This document shows positions 31,786 to 43,525 of a DNA stretch of 64,000 nt, in pieces (the first letter of the stretch is position 1; every line of letters begins with the position of its first letter). A model generated the notes under the pieces. The model searched no databases. It had not been told where the DNA came from and was given only the letters and a program-made list of their open reading frames with translations. The stretch is taken from positions 40,717,660 through 40,781,659 of the forward strand of contig NC_023749.2 in NCBI RefSeq assembly GCF_000499845.2, in the 5' to 3' direction. The stretch comes from Phaseolus vulgaris (Eukaryota; Streptophyta; Magnoliopsida; Fabales; Fabaceae). A program made the translations under genes and the position numbers.

Positions 31786-33090
31786 CACGGGGCGGACCGT
31801 GGCGTCCATGCTGAGGTGGTGACACAGGAAATCGGGGTCGATGCCCGGCATATCCGAGGCGGACCATGCGAAGGCATCCAGGTGGTGCGAAATCACTTCT
31901 GCCACCCCTTCCTGTTCCTCTGGACTTAGCGAACTTCCTAACTTGAAAGCTTTGTCGCCAATCTCCCTTTCTATGGCGTTAGCTGCAGGTTGCTCCCTAC
32001 TATCATCTTCGACGGGCGCCGCTTCTTCTACGGGCGCCGCTTCGTCGACGGGCACCGCCTCTTCTACGGGCGCCTCCTCCATTGGCACATCTGCTTCGGG
32101 CATCTCCCTCTCTGCTATGGCCTCTTCAGACGTCAGCCCAGCGGGCGTCGCCTCAGTCATCGTTGCGTCCGTGCTCGGCGGACGTTCGTACACCATGAAT
32201 ACGCCTCTCTTCGTCTTCAGGCTGTTTTCGTAGCATTTCCTCGCCTCCTTCTGGTCTGATTTGATGACTATCACCCGGCCGCTGAGGTCTGGTAGCTTCA
32301 TCTTCATGTGACGGGTGGAGGACACTGCGCTTAAACGGTTTAACGCCGGTCTGCCCAGCAAAATATTGTAGGCAGAATTAGCGTTCACGACGAGGTACCG
32401 GATACTCTCGGTGCGGGAGGCCTCTCCGTCTGTGAACGTAGTCCTCAACTCCAGGTACCCCCGGACTTCTACCTGGTTATCCCCGAACCCATACAAACAT
32501 CCTGTATAGGGACTCAGCAGATCGGGGGACAACCGTAACTTATTAAAGGTCGACAGAAACATGACGTCTGCTGAACTTCCTTGATCAACAAGCACTCTGT
32601 GAACCTTCCTTCCGGCAGTGACAACAGAGATGACAACGGGATCGTTGTCGTGGGGTACCACATCTCGGAGGTCTCTTCGTGTGAACACGATATCTGACTC
32701 CCATGGCTCCCCCGAGAGCCTCTCTTCAACTGAATTTACCCCCCTCGCGTATTTCTTCCGCTGGGAGGCGGTGGGCCCTCCGCCCGAGAAACCTCCAGCA
32801 ATGGTATGGACCTCGCCAAGCACTGGCATCTCGTGCGCTGGTTCATCTGCCGGCGGCGGCGAAGCCGTGGTCGTTGTGGGATCTGTGACATAGTCTTTCA
32901 AAAATCCAGTCCTCACCAGCTCATCTAGCTGGTAGCCCAACGACAGGCAATTATCAATTTGGTGTCCGAACGCCTCGTGGAATTCGCACCAAGAGTCTTT
33001 ACGGGGCCCTAACACCTTGTCGGTCTTTGCCGGTCGCCTCAGCCTCTCGGCTATGTTGGGTACGGCGATCAAATCCTTCAACTCAACCAC
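31786..33090 (-). pseudogene. TAT-3 gag end, protease and RT start
   Basis: The - strand frame begins in the gag tail (MVELKDLIAVPNIAERL). It has a zinc-finger-like CEFHEAFGHQIDNC (C-x2-H-x4-H-x4-C), the protease with VLVDQGSSADVMF and YNILLGRPALN, an acidic repeat stretch built on EEAAPVDEAAPVEEAAPVE, and the RT start HHLSMDATVRP where the deletion begins. The protease active site reads D-Q-G rather than D-S/T-G, as in TAT-0 and TAT-2. Confidence 0.85.
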
Positions 33091-34058
33091 GAAGTTGTAC
33101 CTCGCCGGTCTTGCTCTTTCTCTGGCGGGGCGTTGGCCTCCTGCTGGGCCCCGGGACTGGGGCTTTCTGGCCTCGTTGGGGCGTCTCGCCTCTGGTTTCT
33201 TTCTTCCCGTCGTGGTCTCATTGACTCGGACGGGTTGAACTCGCGTTGGGCCCCTCGGGCGTGAGGGTGCGGCGCTGGTGCAATATGCTCTACCGCCCTA
33301 CGCCGTAATTCAGCGAAGGTCCTAGGGCGATTGCGGATAATAGATTCTCCAAAGGGGCCGAGGCATACGCCTTTCACAAATGCGTACACGATCATAGGCT
33401 CCTCTGTTGTACCAACCTTTACGACCTGGGCCCCGAAGCGATTGATATACTCCTTCAGGGTCTCCCCCTGATACTGCTTCACGTCAAACAGATCGTAAGA
33501 GACCGGCGGCGGGGCCTTGTTGGCCAAGTACTGTTCTCTGAATAACCGCGACAATTGGCGGAAAGATGTGATATGGCCCTCGGGGAGGCTAATGAACCAG
33601 TCCATAGCCATCCCGGTCAGGGTGCTCATGAAGAGCTTGCACTTGGCAGCATCAGAACCGCCTATCAGGACCATCTGTGTGTGAAATGCAGCAAGGTGCG
33701 TCTCTGGGTCCTCCATCCCAGTGAAGATTACCTTGGGTCCCACGAACGTGTTCGGGATTGCTGCGTCTAGGATCTCCTGCGAGAAAGGAGTGGAAAACTC
33801 CCTTGGTGGGGAATGGTTCTCCGTCTCGTCCTGTCCAGGCCGCCTCCGATCGTTTCTCAGGCCCTGGCGCAACTCCTCATTCACACGGTGGAGCTCTTCG
33901 TTCCGCTCGTGCGAGGCATCGAGGTCTGCCTGCATGCGCTCTTGTTCCAGTTTCGAATCTGCCATGTCTTGCTGCAGCCCCCTCATTATCTCCAGGACCT
34001 GTTGCATGGATAGGTCTGCTGGGGCTGCGCGTGCCGATCTCCGTCTGGTGGGGGCCAT
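33078..34058 (-). pseudogene. TAT-3 gag
   Basis: Start MAPTRRRSARAAPADLSMQQ, chosen because it aligns with TAT-2 and lies about 80 bases after the primer site. An N-terminal coiled coil (about residues 25-75) precedes the retrotransposon-gag domain (FTGMEDPETHLAAFHTQM, GMAMDWFISLPEGHITSFRQ, FREQYLANKAPPPVSYDLFD). An arginine-rich tail follows, and a small indel near 33110 shifts the frame so that it overlaps the next frame. Gag forms the particle shell. Confidence 0.85.
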
Positions 34059-34136
34059 TGTCACTCCAATCTCCTCCAACGTTATTATAACTTGATAAAC
34101 CTTCTCGAACATGTGATGGGACTGATGTTTTATATC

Positions 34137-34157
34137 GGCCCCACGGTGGGCGCCAAA
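34137..34157 (-). other. TAT-3 primer-binding site (reverse complement)
   Basis: The - strand reads TTTGGCGCCCACCGTGGGGC directly after the LTR end. The same text is next to the LTRs of TAT-2 and TAT-0. I do not assign the tRNA. Confidence 0.8.
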
Positions 34158-35300
34158 TGTTCCGTCCGGTTGACCGGGACGTCTTCGTGCACGACCTCAA
34201 TCGTCAGCTGGGGTCTCCTTCCCGCTGCTTGCCCGCGGATTCCTGCAAAAAAGGGGACAAAGAGGCGCCCTAGCGACCGTGTGCACTCCGACGCTCAAGT
34301 CAGCCAGCAAGAAACACTAAAAAACTGTCCACCCGCGTATCTGAGCACCGCGTGTGGCACTTTGAAGGTGGTAAAAAAACTGTGTATAGGTGTGTGTGTT
34401 GTCTCCTTCAGGCAAATATATTCTCCAGTCACTTGTACGTAACCTTAATGCACGGGCAAGCAACCAGAGAGTTTCTCCTAAATTTGCCAAAGGTTCCAAC
34501 CCTTTTTCCGACATTCCAAGCGCTATTTAAACTGCCCCAGCATTTAAAGCGCCTTAAAGCGCTTTTAATCTCAAACGTAACGCACTCATTAAAGCGCTTA
34601 ATTACGAAACGTAGCGCATTTAAGACGTTGAAACGCTCGGGAACCATAATAGTACCTGAATGCTCGAAAGGGAAACTGTATTGAATATCTTTAATTACCT
34701 GGCACCTGACTAGAGGGTGTTTCCATTCCGGCATGGCTGTCGTACACGTGGAGGGCCTCACGACGCCATGACCCCATCTGGGGGCGTTTCTGCCCATCTG
34801 GGGACGTCTCTACGTGTGAGTCCTCCTGCTTGGGAGTGCTACTGCACTAGGGGTGACTTTTTGGGTGCGAACTCATGCCCTACCCTAAACCCTAAACCCT
34901 AAACCCTAAACCCGAAAGCGTCTCTGGGGTGGCAGGGGTACTTCACGAGTCAGGCTGCCCTACCCTGATGTCATCACTATGGCCTTGAAGCCACCTCTTT
35001 TTTCTCTTTATCACTTTCCCGAGATATCGGGTCATGAGGCTTTCCCACGGCGTCGCTCCCTCCATGGTCTTTCCTACCCAGGGGTATCGAGGAACCACAC
35101 TGTGAGTGCCTTACTTTTACACTGTTTGATCTGGCTACGCCCTGGTTGGGCGACGCCTCCACCCAGGCGACGCCTTGTCCTGTCTGGGCGACGCTTCCTC
35201 TTGGCGTCTCTACACCTGGGCGTCACCTTGAGTTGACTTTGACTTTCCAGTCGTTGGCTTTGACCTTGACTTAGTCAACGCCCTGATACGGGACGGTACA
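34158..35300 (-). repeat. TAT-3 5' LTR (1143 bp, reverse orientation), with telomere-like patch
   Basis: On the + strand TGTTCCGTCCGGTTGACC to GATACGGGACGGTACA. Compared with the partner LTR it lacks about 110 bases of U3, replaced by a telomere-like run (34878-34913). It also lacks a 25-base GGCGACG unit near 35165. Elsewhere only scattered differences are seen. Confidence 0.92.
34878..34913 (+). repeat. Telomere-like repeat patch, four CCCTAAA units
   Basis: Four perfect CCCTAAA units (34883-34910) plus CCC, the plant telomere repeat, replace the LTR text found at 24618-24728 in the partner LTR. The short words CATGCCC on the left and CCCGAAAGCG on the right are shared with the normal LTR at the break points. 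Confidence 0.95.
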
Positions 35301-35305
35301 TTTTC

Positions 35306-35753
35306 TAATTAAGCACTTTAATGAGTGCGTTACGTTTGTGATTAAAAGCGCTTTAAGGCGCTTTAAATGCTTGGGTAGTTTAAATAGCGCAGAGAATGTT
35401 GGAAAAAGGGTTTGAACTTTCTGCAAATTTACCAGAGCTCTCTAGTTGCTTGCTCGTGCTTGATTAGTTACGAACAAGGGACTGGGGAATATTTTTGCCT
35501 GAGAGAGAGAACACAGAGACACAGTACACAGTTATATCTCACCACCTTCAGAGTGCCATACGCGGTGCTCAGAGACGGAGGTAAACAGTTTTGGTGTTTC
35601 TTGCTGGCTGACTTGAGCGTCGGAGTGCAAACGGCCGCTAGGGCGCCTCTTTGTCCTCTTTTTTGCAGGAATCCACAGGCAATCAGTGGGAAGGAGTCCC
35701 TAGCTGACGGTTGAGGTCGCGCACGAAGACGTCCCGGTCAACCGGACGGAACA
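35306..35753 (+). repeat. TAT-2 5' LTR, second part
   Basis: Resumes at TAATTAAGCACTTTAATG, exactly where 23900 left off, and ends GGTCAACCGGACGGAACA. ACTTGAGCGTCGGAGTGC is at 35611-35628. Together with 23161-23900 the LTR is 1188 bp. Confidence 0.92.
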
Positions 35754-35774
35754 TTTGGCGCCCACCGTGGGGCC
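35754..35774 (+). other. TAT-2 primer-binding site
   Basis: TTTGGCGCCCACCGTGGGGC begins right after the 5' LTR. The TGGCGCC start is common in Tat/Athila-type elements. tRNA not assigned. Confidence 0.8.
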
Positions 35775-35852
35775 GATATAAAACATCAGTCCCATCACAA
35801 GTTCGAGGAAATCTACAAAGTTACAGTAACGTTGAAGGAGGTTGGAGTGACA

Positions 35853-38513
35853 ATGGCCCCCACCAGACGAAGCACAGCATGCGCAGCCCCAGCAGAACTA
35901 TCCATGCAGCAGGTCCTGGAGATAATGAGGGGGCTGCAGCAGGACACGGCGGATTCGAAAATGGAACAGGAACGCATGCAGGCAGACCTTGACGCCTCGC
36001 ATGAGCGGAACGAAGAGCTCCACCGTGTGAATGAGGAGTTGCGTCAGGGCCTGAGAAATGATCGGAGGCGCCCTGGACATGACGAGATGGAAAACCATTC
36101 CCCACCAAGGGAGTTTTCCACTCCTTTCTCGCAAGAGATCCTAGACGCAGCGATCCCGAACACGTTCGCGGGACCCAAGGTGATCTTCACCGGGATGGAG
36201 GACCCAGAGACGCACCTTGCTGCTTTTCACACACAGATGGTCCTGATAGGCGGTTCTGATGCTGCCAAGTGCAAGCTCTTCATGAGCACCCTGACCGGGA
36301 TGGCTATGGACTGGTTCGTTAGCCTCCCAGAGGGTCATATCACATCTTTCCGCCAATTGTCGCGATTGTTCAGGGAACAATACTTAGCCAACAAGGCCCC
36401 GCCGCCGGTCTCCTACGATCTGTTTGACGTGAAGCAGTATCAGGGGGAGACCCTGAAGGAGTATATCAATCGCTTCGGGGCCCAGGTCGTGAGGGTTGGT
36501 ACGACAGAGGAGCCTATGATCGTGTACGCATTTGTGAAAGGCGTGTGCCCCGGCCCCTTTGGAGAATCCATCATCCGCAACCGCCCTAGGACTTTCGTTG
36601 AACTACGGCGTAGGGCGGTAGAGCATATTGCTTCTGAAGGGGAGGTATGCGTGAAGCACACCAGCACCGTGCCCTCACGCCCAAGGGGACCGGCGCGAGC
36701 CCAACCCGTCAGGGTCAATGAGACCACGACGGGAAGAAAGAAGCCGGAGGCGAGACGCCCCTACGAGGCCAGGAAGCCCCAGCCCCGGGGCCCAGCAGGG
36801 GGCGATCGCCCCGCCAGAGAAAGAGCGAGACCGGCGAGGTACAACTTCGTGGTTGAGTTGAAGGATTTAATCGCCGTGCCTAACATAGCTGAGAGGCTGA
36901 GGCGACCGGCGATGACCGACAAGGTGTTAGGGCCCCGTAAAGACTCCTAGTGCGAATTCCACGAGGCTTTCGGGCACCACATTGACAATTGCCTGTCATT
37001 GGGCTACCAGCTAGATGAGCTGGTGAGGACTGGGGTTTTGAAGGACTACGTCGCGGAGCCCGCGACGACTACCACGTTGTCGCCGCCGCAGGCGGGTGAA
37101 CCAGCACACGAGATGCCTGTGCTTGGCGAGGTCCACACCATTGCTGGAGGTTTTTCCGGCGGGGGACCCACCGCCTCCCAGCGGAAGAAATACGCGAGGG
37201 GGGTGAATTCGATTGAAGAGAGGCTCTTAGGGGAGCCGTGGGAGTCGGATATAGTGTTCATGAGAAGAGACCTCCGAGATGTGGTACCCCACGACAACGA
37301 CCCCGTTGTCATCTCAGTCGTCACAGCCGGAAGGAAGGTGCACAGAGTGCTTGTCGACCAAGGAAGTTCGGCAGACGTCATGTTTCTGTCGACCTCTAAC
37401 AAGTTACGGCTGTCCCCCGATTTGTTGAGTCCCTATACGGGGTGCCTGTATGGGTTCGGGGATAACCAGGTGGAAGTCCGGGGGTACCTGGAGTTGAGAA
37501 CTACGTTCACAGACGGGGAGGCCTCCCGTACCGAAAGCATCCGGTACCTGGTCGTAAACGCCAACTCCGCCTACAATATTTTGCTTGGCAGACCGGCGTT
37601 AAACCGTCTGAACGCGGTGTCCTCCACACGCCACATGAAGATGAAGCTGCCGGACCTCAATGGCCAGGTGATAGTCATCAGGTCAGACCAGGAGGAGGCA
37701 AGGAAATGCTATGAAAACAGCCTGAAAATGAAGAGAGGCGTGTTCATGGTGTATGAACGTCCGCCGAGCGCGAACACGACGATGATTGAGGCGACGCCCG
37801 CTGGGTCGACGCCTAAAGAGGCCATAGCGGAAAGGGCGATGCCCGAAGCAGATGTGCCTATGGAGGAAGGCCCTGACGACGCGACGCCCGTGGAAGAGGC
37901 GGCGCCCGTGGAAGACACGGCGCCCGTCGAAGATGATAGCAGGGAGCAGCCCGCGGCTAACGCCGTAGAAAGGGAGATTGGCGGCAAGACTTTCAAGTTA
38001 GGAAGTTCGCTCAGCCCAGAAGAGCAGGAAGGGGTGGCCGAAGTGATTTCGCGCCACCTGGATGCCTTCGCATGGTCCGCCTCAGATATGCCGGGCATCG
38101 ACCCCGATTTCCTGTGTCACCACCTCAGCATGGACGCCACGGTCCGCCCCGTGCGTCAGAGAAGGAGAAAGTTCAATGAGGAACGACAACAGGTGGTGAA
38201 AGACGAAACGCAGAAGCTGCTGAGTGCTGGCCACATCAGGGAAATTCAATACCCTGAGTGGCTCGCCAACGTCGTCTTGGTGAAAAAGCCGAACGGAAAG
38301 TGGAGGATGTGTGTTGACTTCACGGACCTGAACAAGGAATGCCCGAAGGACTCGTATCCGCTGCCCAGCATCGACGCCTTGGTAGACAGTGCGTCCGGCA
38401 GCAAGGTGCTGAGTTTCCCGGAGGAGAGAAGGGGCACCCGTATTTCCAGTGCCTCAAGAGAAACAGTCGCTTTGCATGGACTGATGAATGTGAAGCGGCT
38501 TTCATTAAGCTGA
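35853..38513 (+). pseudogene. TAT-2 gag-protease and truncated RT
   Basis: Starts MAPTRRSTACAAPAELSMQQ at 35853. A coiled coil and gag domain (GMAMDWFVSLPEGHITSFRQ) lead to a TAG at 36948-36950 that replaces the Trp of the conserved WCEFHEAFGHH finger. After it the same frame stays open: protease VLVDQGSSADVMF, NILLGRPALN, acidic EEAAPVEDTAPVED, and RT start up to DSYPLPSIDALVDSASGSKV. There the RT is cut at about 38414 and joined out of frame to RNase H sequence, giving a stop at 38513. The missing 0.5 kb includes the YVDD region still seen in TAT-0. RT is dead. Confidence 0.87.
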
Positions 38514-40795
38514 AGGAGTACCTGGCGACGCCACCGGTCCTCTGCAAGCCGGTAGCGGGCGTGCCCCTCCGGTTATATTTTACTGTAACGGAGCGGGCCA
38601 TCAGTTCCGTGTTGGTCCAAGAGCAGGACCAGAGTCAGAAGCCCATCTATTTCGTAAGCAAGGCCTTACAGGGAGCGGAGACAAGGTACCAAGCGCTAGA
38701 GAAGGCGGCGTTGGCGGTAGTGTTCTCTGCTAGGAGGCTCCGTCATTACTTCCACAGCTTTACGGTGGTGGTGATGACCAACCTCCCTATACAGAAAGTG
38801 CTGCAGAAACCTGATGTGGCAGGAAGAATGGTGCGGTGGGTGGTGGAGCTGTCAGAATTCGACATCCAGTACGAGCCTAGAGGATCCATCAAAGGGCAGG
38901 GGTACGCAGATTTTATAGCGGAACTGTCGCCCGGAGGTGAGCAGGAGGTGGAGGCGAGTTCGCAGTGGCTGCTCTCGGTTGATGGCTCTTCCAACCAACA
39001 AGGGAGCGGTGCGGGAATAGTCTTGGAGGGACCCGACGACATACTGATCAAGCAGGCCCTACGCTTTGCTTTCAAGGCAAGCAACAATCAGGCAGAATAT
39101 GAAGCCCTGATAGCGGGAATGCTCCTAGCCAAGGAGATGGGCGCACAGAACCTTCTGGTGAAGAGCGACTCCCAGCTGATTACGGGGCAGGTGTCGGGTG
39201 AGTTCCAGGCGAAGGACCCACAGATGGCGGTGTATCTGAAATACGTCCAGTTGTTGAAGGGAGCATTCAATGCTCTTGAGCTGATACATGTCCCGAGGGA
39301 GCAGAATGCCAGAGCTGACCTGCTCGCAAAGCTGGCCAGCTCAGGCAAGGGGGGTAGACAGAGGACAGTGATCCAGGAGACTCTCAAAGCTCTGCGTAGA
39401 TTCGTGGAAGACAACAGGGTGGACGTCCTCCAGATTTATACATCCAGGGGAAGACCAAGGAGTCATTGTTCTTTGACCCAGGATACACAGAGGGCGCCCC
39501 GCATTAGCACATATGCGGACACGCCCGAAGAAGGGCTGATGCAGGTATGCGTTCTGGCCAGGGGAGATACCTGGATGACGCCCTACAAGCGGTACCTGGC
39601 GGATGGGGCTCTCCCAGTGGAGCCTGAAGAAGGTAAAAAAGTCAAAAGAAATGCCGCAAGGTATTCTTTGGTGGATGGGGTGCTCTTCAGGCACGGTTTC
39701 ACTCACCCTATCCTAACATGCGTCAGTGGCGATGAGTGCACCAGGATAATGGCGGAGCTACACGAAGGTATCTGCGGGAGCCACGTAGGGGGAAGATCTC
39801 TAGCCTCCAAGGTAATACGCGCAGGTTTCTTCTGGCCAACAGTAAAAGAGGACTGCGCACGACACGCCCAGCGGTATAGGCAATGCCAAAAGCACGCCGA
39901 CTGGCACAAGGCGCCGCCAGAAGAGTTGCGGTCCATATACAGCCCATGGCCTTTCCATACATGGGGAATCGACATCCTGGGCCCCTTCCCATTGGCGATC
40001 AGGCAGATGAAGTATTTGATCGTTGCCATCGAATACTTCACCAAATGGATAGAGGCAGAGCCCGTGGCACAAATCACAGCGCACAAAGTACAACATTTTA
40101 TGTGGAAGAACATTGTGTGCCGTTTTGGCGTACCTAGGCGGCTGATATCCGACAACGGAACCCAATTCGCCAGTCAACAGTTGAGAAACCTATGTGCTGA
40201 GGTAGGCATTAAACAGGTGTTTGCATCAGTTGAGCACCCCCAGACTAATGGGCAGGTAGAATCGGCAAACAGAGTTCTGCTGAGAGGGTTAAAAAGAAGG
40301 ATAGAAAAAGCCAAAGGGGCATGGGCAGAAGAGGTACCAAGGATCATATGGGCCTATCACACCACGCCCCAATCCTCTACTATGGAGACGCCTTTCAGTT
40401 TGGTTTACGGGTCGGACGCTGTGATCCCGGTAAAAATACATGAGAGCTCGCCACGTTTTCAAAACTTTGTGGCGGAGGAATCTAATGAAGAGAGACGAGT
40501 AAACCTGGATCTGCTAGACGAGGCCAGGGAATAAGCTAGAATAAAGGCTGAAGCGACGAGAAGAGTAGAGCGGCAATATAGCTCTAAGGTGAAGCCGCGA
40601 CAGTTTCAGTTCGGCGACCTAGTGATGAGGAAAGCTCACCCATACGAGTTAGAGAATAAGCTGTCTCCCAAGTGGACCGGACCCTTCAGAGTTACTGAGG
40701 CTAAGGGCAACGGTTCGTACAACCTGGAGACTTTAGATGGAGGCCCTATCCCGCGCAGTTGGAATGCAGCCAACTTAAAGTTTTATTTCAGTTGA
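38414..40795 (+). pseudogene. TAT-2 RNase H, archaeal-type RNase H and integrase
   Basis: Second frame after the RT deletion: gypsy RNase H (degenerate; LATPPVLCKPVAGVPLRLYF, TRYQALEKAALAVVFSARRL), then the archaeal-type RNase H with SVDGSSNQQG, AEYEAL, VKSDSQL and ARADLLAKL. The integrase keeps the HHCC finger and the D, D, E core (GIDILG, SDNGTQF, GQVESANR). A TAA at 40532-40534 replaces a Glu codon; the frame then continues to LKFYFS at 40795. Two RNase H domains are a known trait of Tat elements. The piece would be fully open but for the single stop. Confidence 0.88.
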
Positions 40796-41299
40796 CTTAT
40801 GTAACCAGTTATGTAACAATTTAGTTGAAGGGGACGCTCTTTTTCCCTCTCGGGGGTTTTTTAATGAGGTCACCCTAATAAAGGTAAAACCAATTTGAGA
40901 AAAAGAAGTGCCTTGGTTTTTAGCCTGTATCTTTCTCCGTTTGAAGTAAGGAAAGGCGTCGCCAAGAGAAGGCGTCGCCAAGAGAGAAGGCGTCGCCAAG
41001 AAAGAAGGCGTCGCCAAGAAAGAAGGTGCCGCCTAGGTCAAGGCGTCGTCAAGAAAGAGGGCGTCGCCTGGACGGAGGTGGGCGCCGCTGATGAGCAGGG
41101 CGAAGGAAAACGCGCAATATGCGAAATGTATGCAGAGTAAAGTGACGTTGCCAAAAATCAATTGATATAGAAAAAGTTGGTGTTACAAGCAATGATCAAT
41201 ACAATTGAAGTAGCCCAAATGGGGCGAATATTACAACTCGTGCAAATCACAAAAGAGCCACTGGAGGAAGGCGAAGCCCCTTTCCCAGCCCGCAGAGCT
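40796..41299. other. TAT-2 spacer with GGCGTCGCC repeats
   Basis: No gene. It repeats the layout of 891-1398 in TAT-1 with fewer minisatellite units (about 40953-41085). The conserved CCCTCTCGGGGGTTTTTTAA lies near 40846-40865. Confidence 0.65.
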
Positions 41300-42195
41300 C
41301 GGGTAAGTCGTGTCCTCCTTTCTCGGTTTATTTTCGAACTTGCACCAAGAGAGATAAATGTGTCAGAGATGCCATGAGGCAAGACATGCACGTACAGAGA
41401 ACAACAAGGGCTGGAGTATCTAGGGCAGCGACTCTTACCTATGTACTTTTCGAGAGTCCCAGCGTTGGACTCCAGGCTGATCAAAGTGGCAGAGTCAAAA
41501 CCTCCCGCCTCAGCAAGAATCTGGCAAGCTATTTGATCACTTGGAGCCAGCTTCTTGAAGGGTTTGGTTTTGAGGGCCCTCGTCTCTCTCACCCAGTACA
41601 GCGGAAACCCATCCAGAGCGTCGAGAACCAGGTCAGTACGGCAGATCTTGAAGAACCGGCCTTTCCACCCGGAGAACGAGCTTTGGAAGGGTGTGAAGAG
41701 AACTCTCCCGTGGACATTACTGAGAGTTACCCAGAGGTTGTGTCTCTGCCTCTTCACCTCAAAGAAGTGAAGAAAGAGGTCAACCGAGGGTGCACAACCC
41801 AGAAACCCGAAGAGAATGTCGAAGGCTTTGATAAAGGCCCAGCTGTTGGGGTATAACTGGGTCGGAGCAACATTGATCTCCGACAGCAGTTCCTTCTCGA
41901 ACCAGGAGAAGGGTAGGCGCACTCCGATGGTCTTGAACACCACCTAGTAAAAGTAAAAGAAAGGGACCCCTTCGTTGGCCCGTTCGTCTCCACATACTGG
42001 CTCCCCTAGAGTGCAAAGGAGCACAGCGATGTCGTCGTCGTGCCTCCTCGCGAAGGCCCGGTGGTCATAAGAACACGACTCCCCTTTGTGCTCCCGTATG
42101 GCCCTGGTAGAGAGTAAGCATGAACACTCATCAAGAAGTTCACTCGAAGCCCAGGGTTACAAATCCTTGGGACGGACCCTGGACGAAGCAGCATG
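41300..42195 (-). pseudogene. TAT-2 antisense gene aORF-A, degraded
   Basis: Same gene as 1399-2363, on the - strand. The start codon is lost (ATG to ATT at about 42193-42195). A TAG at 41944-41946 interrupts FYFYQVVFK. From 41943 the frame is open through NSWAFIKAFDIL, FLHFFEVKRQRHNLWVTLSN and GFPLYWVRET. The donor is changed (TACATAG before GTAAGA) and the acceptor reads CAAG instead of CAGG, so splicing at the old site is doubtful and the old exon 2 stop is no longer in frame. Most decayed of the four A genes. Confidence 0.75.
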
Positions 42196-42289
42196 AGAAG
42201 AAATTCTTTAACAAGATCAGGGGTTTCAAGGGTGTGGGGACAGCCGGAAATGCAAGAGTCGAGCGAAGGGAGAGATTGCTGGAACAACC

Positions 42290-43525
42290 CTTCGTGAGAA
42301 AGAAAGGGTGCAAGAAGGAAGGGTGCAAGAAGAGAGAACGTAAGTAGGTTATGAAGAGTGGGAAAATGATGAGGATAGTTTCAGAGTTTGAAGAGTTAAA
42401 TAAAGCGGTTAGAGCGCCAAACGACGCGAATGGATGTACCGCACGATTGATCCACGTGGCACAAGATGAAAAGATGACCCTGGCACCACTGGTGAAGATC
42501 TGAGAGCGTCATATCAATAGAGTATCCAGTGGTACTACGCGCCGTCGAAAGTGGGTCAGGGGCACAGCAGGAGTCAGAACTCAGTGAAATGACTGAATGT
42601 CCCATCAGCCATACAGAAAGCGCCACGTGGATCAAGTTGAATGACTGAACGTCTCATCAGCTATACAAGGAGCGCCTCGTGGAAGATACGGGAAGGGCCT
42701 TGAGCTCTTCGCCGCCCCTAGGCATCGACCAAGCCCAAGGTCAAAGTCAATGTGAAGTTAGGGACGACGCCCGAGGCGTCGCCTGGAATGACATAAAGGA
42801 CGACGCCGGCATGAGACGTCGCGGGCGTCGCCAGCCCAAATATCAGCAGGTTCGCCTCCCCGATACCAACAGGTAGGAAAGACTATGGAGGGAAACGAAA
42901 GTGAAGGAGGCAGAGTTAGTTGCTGGCGTTATCTCCCCGATACCCACGGGTAGGAAAGACTGTGGAGGGAGATAAGATCGCCAAACGCTAGCGAATTGCT
43001 GGCAGGGTGTTCCCCGATACCTATGGGAAGGAAAGACCATAGAGGGAACGAACCCCCCCCCCCAAAGCACTCGACGTTTTAGACACCCGGGGACGATACG
43101 GCACTACTGTAGCAGGTCTCTCCTTAGGCGTGGGCGCCGGGGGCTAAGAATCAGGGAGAGAACTGTTTCGGTGTTAGAAACACCTCGTGGACGATACGGC
43201 GTCACTAGGTGAGCCTCTCCACGGGCGTGAGGGTTGGCACGCGACCTTTCTCGGTCATACAAAGCTGCCCAACGAAGCGAAAGAAGCAAGTATAATGCAA
43301 ACAAAGCAACCGAAGCATAAGAAGGCAAAAGATGTGAATAAGATCGCACAAGCAGAATCGTATATGGCAAAAACACAAAAGCAATCATACGAACACCTAA
43401 ATTTGTAGCAAGAGTATGGATGGTTCAAAGAGTTACAAGTTTAAACAGAAAGAGTCAAAGGCGAGCGTAAGGAATAAAGGAATTAAGCTTGAAGGAGAAG
43501 GTGGCAGGTGAGAGATAGCGGCTCA
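42290..43525 (-). promoter_or_regulatory. TAT-2 spacer and former aORF-A promoter
   Basis: No gene is supported. Read on the - strand: TATA-like TTTATTTAA (42396-42404), G-box CCACGTGG (42452-42459), TTGACTTTGACC words and GGCGTCG units (about 42730-42835). Three copies of the CCCGATACC..GGTAGGAAAGACT-type motif follow (about 42860, 42940 and 43015) and two CGTATCGTCC-type blocks (about 43085-43235). The order matches TAT-1. Confidence 0.55.

Larger units (their letters stand above)
23901..35300 (-). mobile_element. TAT-3: Tat-lineage Ty3/gypsy element on the - strand, innermost insertion
   Basis: On the + strand: 3' LTR (23901-25148, reversed), polypurine tract, antisense genes B (25860-28164) and A (29459-30424), integrase remnant (30824-about 31785), gag-protease (about 31785-34058), PBS, 5' LTR (34158-35300, reversed). 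Flanked by perfect TTTTC duplications in the TAT-2 5' LTR. RT, both RNases H and the first part of integrase are gone in a single deletion at about 31785. The LTRs are very similar except for a telomere-like patch and a 25-base gap in the 5' LTR. This is the deepest level of the nest. Confidence 0.93.

Noticed and set aside
31786..33238. Host genes among the long + strand frames in the pol regions
   Set aside because: All lie opposite protease/RT coding sequence and have no domain resemblance.
34878..34913. True telomere or chromosome end
   Set aside because: Only four units, enclosed on both sides by the same LTR.
35754..35774. tRNA gene at the primer sites
   Set aside because: Only the acceptor-end complement is present, as expected for a primer-binding site.
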